Positions 14,616 to 23,500 of a stretch of 64,000 nt of DNA are shown piece after piece. The stretch spans positions 29,266 through 93,265 of the forward strand of contig NZ_VMNX01000008.1 of the NCBI RefSeq assembly GCF_009377235.1. The letters run 5' to 3'. How positions within the stretch are numbered: position 1 is the first letter of the stretch; every line of letters starts with the position of its first letter. The stretch is from Streptomyces acidicola. GTDB lineage: Bacteria; Actinomycetota; Actinomycetes; Streptomycetales; Streptomycetaceae. The translations under genes were made by a program, and so were the position numbers. The notes under the pieces are model-generated. The model was not told where the DNA came from and did no database searches. It saw only the letters and a program-made list of their open reading frames with translations.

Positions 14616-17278
14616 GACTGAGGCACCTATCCGTACTGGCCGCTGTGACGGCGCTGCTGGCCCTCCCGGTGCAGGGCCAGGCGCAGGCGGCGGGCCCCGG
14701 CCGCGCCTACCACGTGGCGCCCTGGGGCAGCGAGAACGCCTACGGTTCCGAGGCGAGACCCCTGCGCACGATCGGCGACTGCCTCTCCCGGGTCCGCCCC
14801 GGCGACAGCTGTCTGATCCACCGCGGCACCTACCGCGAGCAGGTGAACCCGCCCTCCGGTACGAAGGACGCCCCGATCACCGTCGCCGCGTACGGTGACG
14901 GCCCGGTGACCGTGGACGGGACCGAGCCGGTGACCGGCTGGAAGGACGCCGGCGACGGCCTGGTCGCCGCCGACACCGACCTCCCCCTCGACCCCGACTT
15001 CAACGCGGTGTTCCTGGACGACGACCGTGCGGCGGAGGGCCGTTGGCCCAACTCCGGCCCCGATCCGCTGAACACCACCTGGGCCGAGGCCGACGCCACC
15101 TCCACCGACCAGCGCGTCGACGACACCGACCTGCCCGACGCCGACTGGACCGGCGCCACGGTGCACCTGTGGTCGGGCTCCAACCCCTGGGCCCAGCAGA
15201 CCGGCACGGTCACCGCCACCTCACCCGGCAAGCTGGACTTCAAGGGCGGCAATTACCGCTGCCCGCCGCTGTGCATGGGAGACCAGAACTACCGCAACTA
15301 CTACCTCGTCGGCTCCAAGGCGGCCCTCGACCAGCCGGGCGAGTGGTACTACGACGAGACCGCGCGCCGTCTGTACATGGTCCCGCCGAAGGACGGCATC
15401 GCCGGACACACCGTGACCGCCAAGCACCGGCTCTGGGGCGTCGACCTGAGCGAGAGCTCGTACGTCACCGTGCGCGGACTGAACCTCTGGGGCACGTCCC
15501 TCAGAACGGGCGCCGACAGCACGGGAGTCACGGTCGACCGGCTGCGCGCCACCTACATCTCGGAGTTCTCGACGCTCCCCATGCCGCCGGACAGCGACCT
15601 GGCGATACCGCCGTCCGAGGGCCATATCGTCGCCTCCCGGATCCTCGACTCGGGCGTGCAGATCCTCGGCACCGGCAACACCCTGAAGAACAGCGAGATC
15701 TCCCGGTCGGCCGGGGACGGTGTCCTGCTGCGGGGCACCGGCAACACCGTCATTAACAACTACATCCACGACGTCGGCTGGATGGGCAGCTACACACCCG
15801 GCATCGAGATCAACGGCAACGGCCACACGGTCACCCACAACACGGTCCGACGCACCGGACGCGCCTCCATCGACACCGCCTGGCAGCTCAACGGCCCGGA
15901 GTTCCGCGACAACCGCATCGCCTACAACGACATGTCCGAAGCCATGCGCACCTCGCGCGACGGCTCCCCCTTCTACGTGTGCTGCAGCCTGAACGGCACC
16001 GGCACCTCCATCGACCACAACACCTCGCACGACGCCGACGGCCAGGTCGGCTTCTACGTCGACAACTACTCCGGCCACTTCCGGCTGCACCACAACGTCG
16101 CCTGGAACACCGGCGCCCGGGGCACCTTCTTCAACGGCCACACCGGACCGAGCATCGCCAACGAGGACCACAACTCCAGCTACGGCGTGGGCATCAGCGA
16201 GAACTCGGTCCGGCTGAGCGGCGCGACGGACGCCTCCGGCTCGTACATCAGCAACATCATCGGCCCGAAACCGATCAGCGTCAGCCAGACCGGCGACCCT
16301 CTGCCGGTGGTCCGCTCCAACCTGATCAACGACAAACCCGGCTACACGGACGCCGTGAACGGCGAACTGTGGCTGACGGCCGGCTCCCCCGCCATCGACG
16401 CCGGCGAGGTGATCGACGGCATCACGACCGACGTCAGGGGCGCGGCTCCCGACCAGGGCGCGTACGAGTACGGTGAACCGATCTGGTCGACGGGCTGCAA
16501 TCTGGCGGGCTGTCAGCAGAGGGTCCGCCACGGCACCTGGACGGCGACAGCGAGCGACGGTACGGACGCCGCCGCCGTCACCGACGGGGACATCAACACC
16601 CGCTGGACCGCGGCGAGTCCACAGTCCCCGGGCCAGTTCCTGACCGTCGACCTCGGCGAGGCCAAGACCTTCGACCGGCTCTCGCTGGACGCCGGCCGCG
16701 ACACCAGCGGCCAGCCGTACAGGTTCTCCGTCGCGGTCAGCCGCGACGGGACGCACTGGAGCGAGCCGCTCGCCCGGGTCTCCGGCCGCTCCTTCACCCA
16801 GGACGCGGTGTTCCCCCGGCAGACCACCGCCCGCCACCTCAGGATCACGCTCACCGCGAGCGGCCCCGTCCCCTGGGTAGTCAACGACCTGCGCCTGTAC
16901 GGCGACGGACCCGACTCCGCCGCCACGCTCCAGGCCGAGCAGGCCACGGTCGTACGAGGCGTGCAGCGCGGCACGGCCGCCACCGGCGTGCTCGGCTCCG
17001 GCGACTGGCTGGGCTTCCGCGAGGTGAACCTCGCCGGGGACCGGCTGACCGTGCGCAGGGCGTCCTCGTGCGCGCGGACCTGTTCGCTCCAACTGCGCCT
17101 GGACGCACCGGACGGCCCGTTGCTCGGGGTGGTGCCCGTCCGGGGCTACAGCGACGGGAAGTGGCAGGAGCAGTCGGTGCGCCTGAAGCGCGAGGTCACC
17201 GGTAGCCACGATCTCTACCTCGTGGCGGAGGGCGGACGACAGGTCGCCGCGCTGGACTGGCTGACGGTCCGGTCCTGA
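14612..17278 (+). CDS. Secreted parallel beta-helix protein with F5/8C and CBM6-like modules
   Basis: The 888-aa protein starts with a Sec signal peptide (MRLRHLSVLAAVTALLALPVQGQAQA, cleavage after about residue 27). The motif YHVAPWGSENAYGSEARPLRTIGDCLSRVRPGDSCLIHRGTYRE is typical of right-handed beta-helix polysaccharide lyases and hydrolases. Repeating N-rich coils (NTLKNSEIS, NTVINNYIHDV, HTVTHNTVRRTGR, DNRIAYNDMSEA) follow to about residue 630. A discoidin/F5-8C domain (about 640-770, GTWTATASDGTDAAAVTDGDINTRWTA) and a CBM6-like domain (about 775-888, GSGDWLGFREVNLAG...HDLYLVAEGG) follow. It is probably an extracellular polysaccharide-degrading enzyme regulated with the GH95-like enzyme. 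Confidence 0.85.
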   Translation: MRLRHLSVLAAVTALLALPVQGQAQAAGPGRAYHVAPWGSENAYGSEARPLRTIGDCLSRVRPGDSCLIHRGTYREQVNPPSGTKDAPITVAAYGDGPVTVDGTEPVTGWKDAGDGLVAADTDLPLDPDFNAVFLDDDRAAEGRWPNSGPDPLNTTWAEADATSTDQRVDDTDLPDADWTGATVHLWSGSNPWAQQTGTVTATSPGKLDFKGGNYRCPPLCMGDQNYRNYYLVGSKAALDQPGEWYYDETARRLYMVPPKDGIAGHTVTAKHRLWGVDLSESSYVTVRGLNLWGTSLRTGADSTGVTVDRLRATYISEFSTLPMPPDSDLAIPPSEGHIVASRILDSGVQILGTGNTLKNSEISRSAGDGVLLRGTGNTVINNYIHDVGWMGSYTPGIEINGNGHTVTHNTVRRTGRASIDTAWQLNGPEFRDNRIAYNDMSEAMRTSRDGSPFYVCCSLNGTGTSIDHNTSHDADGQVGFYVDNYSGHFRLHHNVAWNTGARGTFFNGHTGPSIANEDHNSSYGVGISENSVRLSGATDASGSYISNIIGPKPISVSQTGDPLPVVRSNLINDKPGYTDAVNGELWLTAGSPAIDAGEVIDGITTDVRGAAPDQGAYEYGEPIWSTGCNLAGCQQRVRHGTWTATASDGTDAAAVTDGDINTRWTAASPQSPGQFLTVDLGEAKTFDRLSLDAGRDTSGQPYRFSVAVSRDGTHWSEPLARVSGRSFTQDAVFPRQTTARHLRITLTASGPVPWVVNDLRLYGDGPDSAATLQAEQATVVRGVQRGTAATGVLGSGDWLGFREVNLAGDRLTVRRASSCARTCSLQLRLDAPDGPLLGVVPVRGYSDGKWQEQSVRLKREVTGSHDLYLVAEGGRQVAALDWLTVRS

Positions 17279-17301
17279 TCAGCGCCGCCGATGCGGGCGC
17301 G

Positions 17302-17332
17302 CCGGGCGGCAGCGCACGGGGCTGCCGCCCGG
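17302..17332. terminator. Hairpin between convergent genes
   Basis: CCGGGCGGCAGC and GCTGCCGCCCGG form a perfect 12-bp stem with a 7-base loop between the stops of the beta-helix gene (plus) and the ABC exporter gene (minus). It has no T-run but could stop transcription from both sides. Confidence 0.6.
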
Positions 17333-17339
17333 TTCGCGT

Positions 17340-19229
17340 TCAGTGCAGGTCGGCCCGCGCGGGGGTGCCGTCCACGGAGATGCCGTCGACGGGGATGCCT
17401 TCGACAGAGCCGTCACTGACGGGACTGTCGCCGACGGGACTGTCATCCAGGAAGCCACCCGACTGGTGCTGCCACAGCTTCGCGTAGGCGCCGTCCGACG
17501 CGAGCAGTTCGTGGTGCGTGCCCTGCTCGACGATCCGTCCGCGGTCGAGGACGACGAGGTGGTCCATGGTGGCGACCGTGCTCAGCCGGTGTGCCACCAC
17601 CAGGGCCGTCCGCCCCTCCATGAGCCGCCACAGCGCCTCCTGGACGAGGAGTTCGCTCTCGGAATCCAGGGCGCTGGTGGCCTCGTCGAGCAGCAGGATC
17701 GGCGCGTCGCGAAGGATCGCCCTGGCGAGGGCGACCCGCTGACGCTGTCCGCCGGACAGCTTGACGCCCCGCTCGCCCACCATGGTCTCGAAACCGTCCG
17801 GCAGCACGTCGGCGAACTCGGTGACGTGCGCCGCCTCGGCGGCGCGGCGGATCTCGGCGTCGGTGGCCTCCGGCCGGGCGAACGCGATGTTGTCGCGCAG
17901 TGTGCGGTGGAACATCGCGGGTTCCTGGGGCACGTATGCGATCTGGCTGCGCAGGTCGGCCTGGCGTAGCTTGCTGATGTCCTGGCCGCCGATCAGGATC
18001 CGTCCGGCGTCGATGTCCGTCATCCGCAGCAGCAGCCGGGAGAGTGTGGTCTTGCCTCCGCCGGACCGGCCGACGAGACCGATCTTCGCCCCGCTGGGCA
18101 CCGCCAGGTCGAGACCCTTGAAGAGCGGCTCCGCGCCCGCGTGGGCGAAGGTCACCTTCTCGAAGCGGACGTCGGCGGCCCGGGGCCGCAGCGGCTCCGG
18201 CGACTCGGGGTCGAGCACGGTCGGCGGCACGAGCAGCAGTTCGGTGAACTGCGCGGCCTCGGTCATCGCGCTCTCCATGCGGCGGTAGATCTGGTTGAAC
18301 TCGAACATGATCCGCGTCGCGTTGGTGTAGTACGTGAAGGCGACCACGACCGCCTCCACGCCGTGCGCGCCCCCGCCGAGCGTGACCGCCAGCAGCAGGC
18401 CCAGTACGTTGGTCAGCACGGACATCGGCGCGACCAGGGTGTCGATGCGCAGGTTGCCGTAGTCCCACGACCGCAGCGAGAGCCGCCGCGACTCCGCCAC
18501 GCGGGAGCGGTGCTCCGCGGCCTCGCGGTCCTCGGCGGCGAACGCCCGGACCGTGTCCATGTTCATCAGGCTGTCGGCGACATGGCCCGACACCCGGGCG
18601 ACCGCCCGCTCGCGCTGGGCGACAAGCGCCTGGCGACGGCGGATGAGGGGTACCACGCACAGCCCCGTCACCGCGATCATCACCAGGAGACCGACGACGA
18701 GCAGCGGTTCGTAGCGCCACAGCACCACCGCCCCGAACAGCAGCGGCACGAAGTTGCCCATGACCGAGAACGTCAGCGTGTCGACGAACTGCTCGAAGCG
18801 GGCGGCGAAGCTCAGGACCCGCTTGGTCAGCGAGCCGGCGAAGTTGTCGTGGAAGAACGCGGCGTCCTTGGCGAACAGCTCGTCCATGCCGATCACGTAC
18901 AGGTGCTCGATGCCGCGGGCTTCGAGCCGGTTCAGACAGTGCAGGCCGACGCGCCACACCGCCTCCGCGAACAGCAGGATGCCGGCGAAGCCGAGGACGT
19001 ACGGCAGTGCCGAGCCGACGGTGGCACCGGTGTCGCCGGCGATACCGCCGACGAGCTTCGCGACGACCAGCGGCGCGATGTAGTAGAGGCCGATGTTGCC
19101 CAGCGCCGGCAGCAGCATCCCGGGAACCGCCAGCCGCCGGAGCCGGACCAGTTCCCGTCGGTAGTAACGAAGTGCGAGGAGCACCGAGCCCTTGCCCGGC
19201 AATGCGTCGTGCGATTCAGGAGATCCCAT
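17340..19229 (-). CDS. ABC exporter half-transporter (fused membrane and ATPase domains)
   Basis: The 629-aa protein has an exporter-type membrane domain with about six hydrophobic helices (residues 30-320) and an ATPase domain with Walker A GRSGGGKTT, signature LSGGQRQRVALARA, Walker B ILLLDEATSALD and a switch histidine in VVAHRLST. It is a type I half-transporter that would work as a dimer; no partner gene is adjacent. ATG 19229 is preferred because GGCAGGGGG precedes it; the frame stays open to 19346. The C-terminus carries a degenerate repeat tail (DDSPVGDSPVSDGSVEGIPVDGISVDGTP). The substrate is unknown; drug or peptide export is the family norm. Confidence 0.9.
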   Translation of the reverse strand: MGSPESHDALPGKGSVLLALRYYRRELVRLRRLAVPGMLLPALGNIGLYYIAPLVVAKLVGGIAGDTGATVGSALPYVLGFAGILLFAEAVWRVGLHCLNRLEARGIEHLYVIGMDELFAKDAAFFHDNFAGSLTKRVLSFAARFEQFVDTLTFSVMGNFVPLLFGAVVLWRYEPLLVVGLLVMIAVTGLCVVPLIRRRQALVAQRERAVARVSGHVADSLMNMDTVRAFAAEDREAAEHRSRVAESRRLSLRSWDYGNLRIDTLVAPMSVLTNVLGLLLAVTLGGGAHGVEAVVVAFTYYTNATRIMFEFNQIYRRMESAMTEAAQFTELLLVPPTVLDPESPEPLRPRAADVRFEKVTFAHAGAEPLFKGLDLAVPSGAKIGLVGRSGGGKTTLSRLLLRMTDIDAGRILIGGQDISKLRQADLRSQIAYVPQEPAMFHRTLRDNIAFARPEATDAEIRRAAEAAHVTEFADVLPDGFETMVGERGVKLSGGQRQRVALARAILRDAPILLLDEATSALDSESELLVQEALWRLMEGRTALVVAHRLSTVATMDHLVVLDRGRIVEQGTHHELLASDGAYAKLWQHQSGGFLDDSPVGDSPVSDGSVEGIPVDGISVDGTPARADLH

Positions 19230-19563
19230 CCCCCTGCCTTCCGGTACTCGCACGTCGAAAGCGCCGCGAGAACGGCAGTTTCCCGTGACGGCACCCACGA
19301 CGTCCAAGCGTTTTTTTCGGTCGCGGAGATGCACGCGACTTCGCATTGGCGAGATTCAATCCCTCTGGGTTCACCTCAAAACGCTGGATCCAGTGCGCTA
19401 CGGATATGAAGACCGTGTCCTGCAAAGTATTGGGAAATGATCCTCACTTTTTTGGGGCGCATGAATTCCGCCGCCGGGACGATCCCCAGCCAGGGCAGCG
19501 CGGCACCGACGGTGGCGTACAAGCCACGGAGCACACTCGCCTCGCGGCGTCCCCGGGAGGAGC
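19230..19563. other. Intergenic stretch with an AT-richer patch
   Basis: This stretch holds no gene I can support. It includes an AT-richer patch (about 19300-19460) with a T7 run at 19311-19317 and another T-run near 19450. It lies upstream of the ABC exporter gene (minus) and of the small gene at 19564 (plus), so both promoters must be here. Confidence 0.5.
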
Positions 19564-19770
19564 ATGGAGATGAGCGACCAAGGGAGGCCCGCCATGAAGA
19601 CCGGAGCCTCGTATTACGACCGCTGGCTGTACTCGCACACGCCCTCCCAGGCCGAGGGCGAGCGCGACGAACCGGCCGAGAGCGCGGCCGTGGAACAGCA
19701 TCCGGACGTCCCCAGGACCGAGCCGTCCCAGGCGGAGGGCGAGCGAGTGGACGACATCCGGACCGCATGA
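19564..19770 (+). CDS. Small hypothetical protein with SQAEGER repeats
   Basis: The 68-aa reading frame begins MEMSDQGRPAMKTGASYYDRWLYSHTPSQAEGERDEP and contains SQAEGER twice, about 28 residues apart. GGGAGG lies just before ATG 19564 and is also suitably spaced for ATG 19570, so either start is possible. It is acidic and hydrophilic with no signal peptide, membrane segment or domain I recognise. Codon use fits a real gene and the ribosome-binding site is strong. It is divergent from the ABC exporter gene and ends about 100 bp before the convergent DUF6069-like gene. Confidence 0.55.
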   Translation: MEMSDQGRPAMKTGASYYDRWLYSHTPSQAEGERDEPAESAAVEQHPDVPRTEPSQAEGERVDDIRTA

Positions 19771-19870
19771 CCCCTACAGATGATCAGTGAACGGTGCCCG
19801 CAACAGAGCCCCGGTACCGCGCGAGGCGCACCGGGGCTCGGCAGCGTACGGCGCCGTCCCGGGCGTCGCC

Positions 19871-20347
19871 TCACCGGTGCTGGTGGGACAGCCTCTGTGC
19901 CAGCGTGGGGATGATCACAGCGGCGGCCACCACATGGGACATGGCCAGGACGATCTGGGTGGAAGTCGCCGTGTGCGGGGCGACGGCCGGGCCGGCGAGG
20001 GACAGCGCGGTGAGCGCGACGGTGGTCACCGTGAAGGTGCGAGCGGGCCTCCTGGCCCAGCGGGCGAGGGCCACCGCGAGGATGATCCCGGCGACCGACC
20101 AGAACACCACGCCGCCGGCGAAGCCGCCCACCGGAATCTCCGCGGCCTCCTCGGCCCCGGGACTGGCCGCGTCCATCGGGACACCGGCAGCCCGGGCGAC
20201 GAGTGCGAAGGCTTCGGTCACGACAGCGCCGGCGAGAGTCGCCAGAACACCGACCAGCCAGACGGGGCGCGCGGCCAGGAAGCGGGTGAACCGAGGTGTG
20301 GACGGGAACTGAGCGGTGGTCTGTGTCTGGGGCGCGGTCTCGCTCAT
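19871..20347 (-). CDS. DUF6069-like four-helix membrane protein
   Basis: The 158-aa protein (MSETAPQTQTTAQFPSTPRF...) has about four hydrophobic segments. It carries the pattern seen in DUF6069 proteins: VPMDAASPGA, IPVGGFAGGVVFWSVAGIILAVALARWARRP and TQIVLAMSHVVAAAVIIPTLAQRL. Function is unknown. Two start codons 18 nt apart (20365 and 20347) each follow an identical CAGGAGACC ribosome-binding site because the segment is tandemly duplicated; initiation at 20365 would add six residues. It is convergent with the small SQAEGER gene. Confidence 0.75.
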   Translation of the reverse strand: MSETAPQTQTTAQFPSTPRFTRFLAARPVWLVGVLATLAGAVVTEAFALVARAAGVPMDAASPGAEEAAEIPVGGFAGGVVFWSVAGIILAVALARWARRPARTFTVTTVALTALSLAGPAVAPHTATSTQIVLAMSHVVAAAVIIPTLAQRLSHQHR

Positions 20348-20383
20348 GGCGCGGTCTCCTGTCATGGCAAGGTCTCCTGTTCG
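20348..20383 (-). repeat. Tandem duplication of an 18-bp ribosome-binding-site/start unit
   Basis: Read on the minus strand, ACAGGAGACCTTGCCATG is followed directly by ACAGGAGACCGCGCCATG, the latter overlapping the start at 20347. The units differ at two bases. Both ATGs are in frame, so two equivalent starts exist for the DUF6069-like protein. Confidence 0.8.
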
Positions 20384-20496
20384 GCGTTCGGGCTCGGTAT
20401 GCCTTTCGTGGGGGTAGACCGAGTGACGCCCCAGAACTCAGCGGTTCCCAGCGGACTTTCCGGAGAGTCGGCCGCCGGAGGCAACTCCAGGACAGC

Positions 20497-20531
20497 GATC
20501 ACCGATCACCGATCACCGATCACCGATCACC
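20497..20531. repeat. Five tandem copies of a 7-bp unit (GATCACC)
   Basis: Five exact copies of GATCACC run head to tail in the gap between the stop of the 343-aa membrane protein gene (20545) and the start of the DUF6069-like gene on the same strand. It looks like a slippage-prone microsatellite; no function is evident. Confidence 0.85.
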
Positions 20532-20544
20532 ACCGCACGAGAAC

Positions 20545-21576
20545 TCAGTCACGGTCCCCGATGTTCTCGCTCGACACGAGCGCCCGGCGTGCCCAGAAGC
20601 CCAGCAGTACCGTCCCCCCGACCAACAGCGGTACCGGGTCGCCCGCAAGAGGAGCCAAGGCGTATCCCAGTGCCATGACCGTGAAGACGGTCAGGGGTAC
20701 GAACGCCGCGGTGCCCTCCATCCCCAGCCACAGCTTCGATCCGCCGGTGCCCAGGACGCTCGCCCCGCCGGGCACCCAGGGGCCCGCGGCGACCACCAGC
20801 AGACCCGCGGTGCTGAAGGCGTCGGCCAGCTGAAACGGCATTTCCTCAGGGGTGTCCGGGTCGGACCTCCACAGCCGCAGGGTGTCCCCGATCAGCATGA
20901 GGGACAGCCCGGCGGCCGCCACCCACACAGTGGTCCTGTGGTCGCCCCGTACGAGACCGCGCAGGGCGAACAGAAAACCGAGGAACGCGATTTCGGCGCC
21001 CCACAGAACGCCCACCATTCCCGTCTCCAGCTGCCAGCCCCCACCGGGTCCCCGTAGCAGTACCCATCCGGTCAAGAACACGGACCCGGCTGTGACGATC
21101 CCGTCCAGCACGCGCAGCAGCCACAGGCGCCGGCCGGTTCCGGCACCGGTCGCGACCGTCAGACCCGCCACTCCCAGGCCGACCACCACCGTCACTCCGG
21201 TGACCACCACCGAACCGAGCACCGGCCGCACATCCAGCCCCCAGGCCCAGGGGTGAGCCGACATCACGTCGATCGCGGCCCGGTACAGCCCTCCGGCCGC
21301 CGCGGAACCCGCCAACAACAGCAGCCGCGTCCGCACCCGGCCGCTCGCGCCTGACGCGCGGAGCGCCAGGGAAGCCGTCAACGTCCAGCAGGCGACGGCC
21401 GGCCCGAGTCCCTGCATGGGTGTCGCCCAACTCTCGACCGCCCACCACCCGGTGGCAGTGAGCACTGAGCCAACGAGACACGCCAAGCCGACCGCGGCCC
21501 AGGTCCGCTCCCTGGTCCAACGGAACCGGCCCGCTCGGATAGCGAGCGCGTCCGGCGACTTCCACAACCCCAACAT
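20545..21576 (-). CDS. Multi-pass membrane protein of unknown function
   Basis: The 343-aa protein has about nine or ten hydrophobic segments (for example VGLACLVGSVLTATGWWAV, VLGSVVVTGVTVVVGLGVAGLTV, MVGVLWGAEIAFLGFLFALRGLV and VFTVMALGYALAPLAG). Cytoplasmic-looking loops contain GASGRVRTRLLLL and LMLIGDTLRLWRSDPDTPEEMPFQL. The helices resemble the N-terminal sensor part of Streptomyces membrane GGDEF/EAL proteins, but no GGDEF or EAL domain follows. It may be a truncated or stand-alone sensor module. It is divergent from the LVIVD gene at 21972. Confidence 0.7.
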   Translation of the reverse strand: MLGLWKSPDALAIRAGRFRWTRERTWAAVGLACLVGSVLTATGWWAVESWATPMQGLGPAVACWTLTASLALRASGASGRVRTRLLLLAGSAAAGGLYRAAIDVMSAHPWAWGLDVRPVLGSVVVTGVTVVVGLGVAGLTVATGAGTGRRLWLLRVLDGIVTAGSVFLTGWVLLRGPGGGWQLETGMVGVLWGAEIAFLGFLFALRGLVRGDHRTTVWVAAAGLSLMLIGDTLRLWRSDPDTPEEMPFQLADAFSTAGLLVVAAGPWVPGGASVLGTGGSKLWLGMEGTAAFVPLTVFTVMALGYALAPLAGDPVPLLVGGTVLLGFWARRALVSSENIGDRD

Positions 21577-21971
21577 CAGGTGCGCCCCTCAACGGCCACC
21601 CGCCCGCAGGACACCCCTGCGGCCGCCCGATCACTCGGAGACCGTAAGGGACTCACCACCAGCACCGAACGGAAAAGTCGGTTGATTCACTCGTACTGTG
21701 TAAAAGGAGTGGTCATCCCTCCTCGCCCTTCGGCTCCGCTCAGCCGCATCAGCGTCCCCGATTCACCCTCCCGATCAGGACGTTCGACACGGCGTCGCGT
21801 GAGGTAGGGAGCCACTCACGACGCGGCCTTCCGGAGCGAGCGCCGTGGTCGGCACCGATATCGACGCGTCCGGCGGCTACCTCACCGGCTGACAGGACTC
21901 TTACCCCGTATCCGCACTAATGGAGTGGGACAGCGGGCGCATCGTGCGTCACCGAGGCGGAGGGAGACCGT
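21577..21971. other. Divergent promoter region
   Basis: The 395 bp separate the membrane protein gene (minus) from the Tat-exported LVIVD gene (plus). An AT-richer patch near 21680-21715 contains TTGATTCACTCGTACTGTGTAAAAGGAG. I see no coding frame with a credible product and no clear operator. Confidence 0.5.
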
Positions 21972-23423
21972 GTGAGTAGCGGGCGTTGGACAAGGCGGCA
22001 GGCCATGCGGGCCGGGGTGACGTCCGCGGCAGTCGCGGCGTTACCGGGGACTCAGGCCGCTGCCGCCGAGGGACACGGCGTGCCCGGGGGCGGGTACGCG
22101 TGGAACGTGGAGGCCGTCGGCTACTGCGACATGGACGACCGGCCGGCGTTCAAGATGGCGATCCGTGAGGTGGCGGGACGGTGGTATCTCCACACCGGCC
22201 ACTTCTGGGACTCCGGCTGGAGCGTCGTCGATGTCACCGATCCGGCGCGACCCGAGGTGGCGGCCTTCGTCCCGGGGCCCGCGGACACCTGGACCCTGCA
22301 GGTCGACCTGTCCGGGACGACCATGGTCACGGCGCTGGAGCAGATCTTTCCCAACTTCGGCGGGGAGCCGGACGCCGAGTTCGAGGACGGCGTGCTGATC
22401 TGGGACATCGAGGAGCCGCTGAGACCGAAGCGCCTGGGCCGCTTCCACACCGGCGGAACAGGCACGCACCGCAACCACTACCCCGGCGGACGATATGTGC
22501 ACCTGGCCGCCGGGCTGCCCGGCCACACCGGCAACATCTACATGGTTCTCGACATCGCCGACCGGCGCCACCCGCGTGAGGCGGGCCGCTGGTGGGTGCC
22601 CGGCCAGCGTGACGGCGAGGCGTCCGAGCAAAGCAGGGACTCCGAGCAGGGCGGGGGGTCCGAGCAGGGCGGGGCGACGACCGCGGCACCACCCGGGCAC
22701 GGCTTCTGCTGCCCCACCGGCGCGGACGTGTCGCTGCACGGGCCGGCCTATGTGACGGGCCATCACGCGTACCTGCCCTACGGCGCGGCAGGCATGGTCG
22801 TCCTCGACATCTCCGAGGTGTCCCGGCCGACGCTGGTGAGCACGCTCCGGTTCAGCCCGCCCTTCCACTCGCGCTTCGGCGTGCACAGCGTGCTGCCGCT
22901 GCCCGAGCGCGGCATCGCCTTCGCCAACTCCGAGAACGTCACGTACGCCGAGGGCGCCGCCCACCACAACTCGATCGTCGACATCACGAACCCGGCCGAG
23001 CCGTACCTGCTGTCCCTGTTCCCGGAGCCGGTACCGCCGAAGAACGCCCCGTACGACGACTTCACGACCCGGGGTGGCTGGCGCGGCCCGCACAACATCA
23101 ACCACCATCAGCACCACCCGGACGTCGAGCGCCAGGGCGATCTGTTCTATGTCGCGCACTTCAACGCCGGGCTGCGGATCTACGACGTCTCCAACGTGCG
23201 GCTGCCGCGCGAGGTCGGCTACTTCCTGCCGCCGGATCCCAGTCGCCGTTACGGCCCCATGCCCGAGGACCGCCTCGTCACCCAGACCGAGGACGTGGTG
23301 GTGGACCGCCGTGGCTACATCTACATTTCGGACAAGAACCAAGGCGTGTGGATCCTCCGGTACACCGGCCCTCGCAGCGCAGAGCGTCGGACGACGAGTC
23401 ACAGGCCCTCACGGACACCTTGA
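21972..23423 (+). CDS. Tat-exported LVIVD-repeat beta-propeller protein
   Basis: The 483-aa protein starts with a Tat signal (SSGRWTRRQAMRAGVTSAAVAALPG). GTG 21972 follows GGAGGGAG. Repeats of the LVIVD type recur (WSVVDVTDPARPEVAAFV, IYMVLDIADRRHPREAG, GMVVLDISEVSRPTLVS, LRIYDVSNVRLPREVGYF), indicating a beta-propeller. A linker of about 25 residues made of degenerate SEQGG repeats (residues 217-240, DNA 22615-22680) interrupts the propeller. Histidines in GPHNINHHQHHPDVE could bind metal. It is an exported protein, possibly a binding or scaffold protein; no catalytic function can be read. Confidence 0.78.
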   Translation: MSSGRWTRRQAMRAGVTSAAVAALPGTQAAAAEGHGVPGGGYAWNVEAVGYCDMDDRPAFKMAIREVAGRWYLHTGHFWDSGWSVVDVTDPARPEVAAFVPGPADTWTLQVDLSGTTMVTALEQIFPNFGGEPDAEFEDGVLIWDIEEPLRPKRLGRFHTGGTGTHRNHYPGGRYVHLAAGLPGHTGNIYMVLDIADRRHPREAGRWWVPGQRDGEASEQSRDSEQGGGSEQGGATTAAPPGHGFCCPTGADVSLHGPAYVTGHHAYLPYGAAGMVVLDISEVSRPTLVSTLRFSPPFHSRFGVHSVLPLPERGIAFANSENVTYAEGAAHHNSIVDITNPAEPYLLSLFPEPVPPKNAPYDDFTTRGGWRGPHNINHHQHHPDVERQGDLFYVAHFNAGLRIYDVSNVRLPREVGYFLPPDPSRRYGPMPEDRLVTQTEDVVVDRRGYIYISDKNQGVWILRYTGPRSAERRTTSHRPSRTP

Positions 23424-23500
23424 GCCGGGCCGACGGCGTCCCCGATGCACGAGAGGCAAAGACGTTCCTGCCGTGCACGCCACGCATCCGCGGGAGGCTG

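Noticed and set aside
14627..17209. Long minus-strand frames opposite the beta-helix gene
   Set aside because: These are GC-driven shadow frames; domain matches and the signal peptide are all on the plus strand.
19216..19425. Minus-strand frame MQDTVFISVAHWIQRF... upstream of the ABC exporter
   Set aside because: It needs a TTG start, has no ribosome-binding site, overlaps the exporter start and resembles no family.
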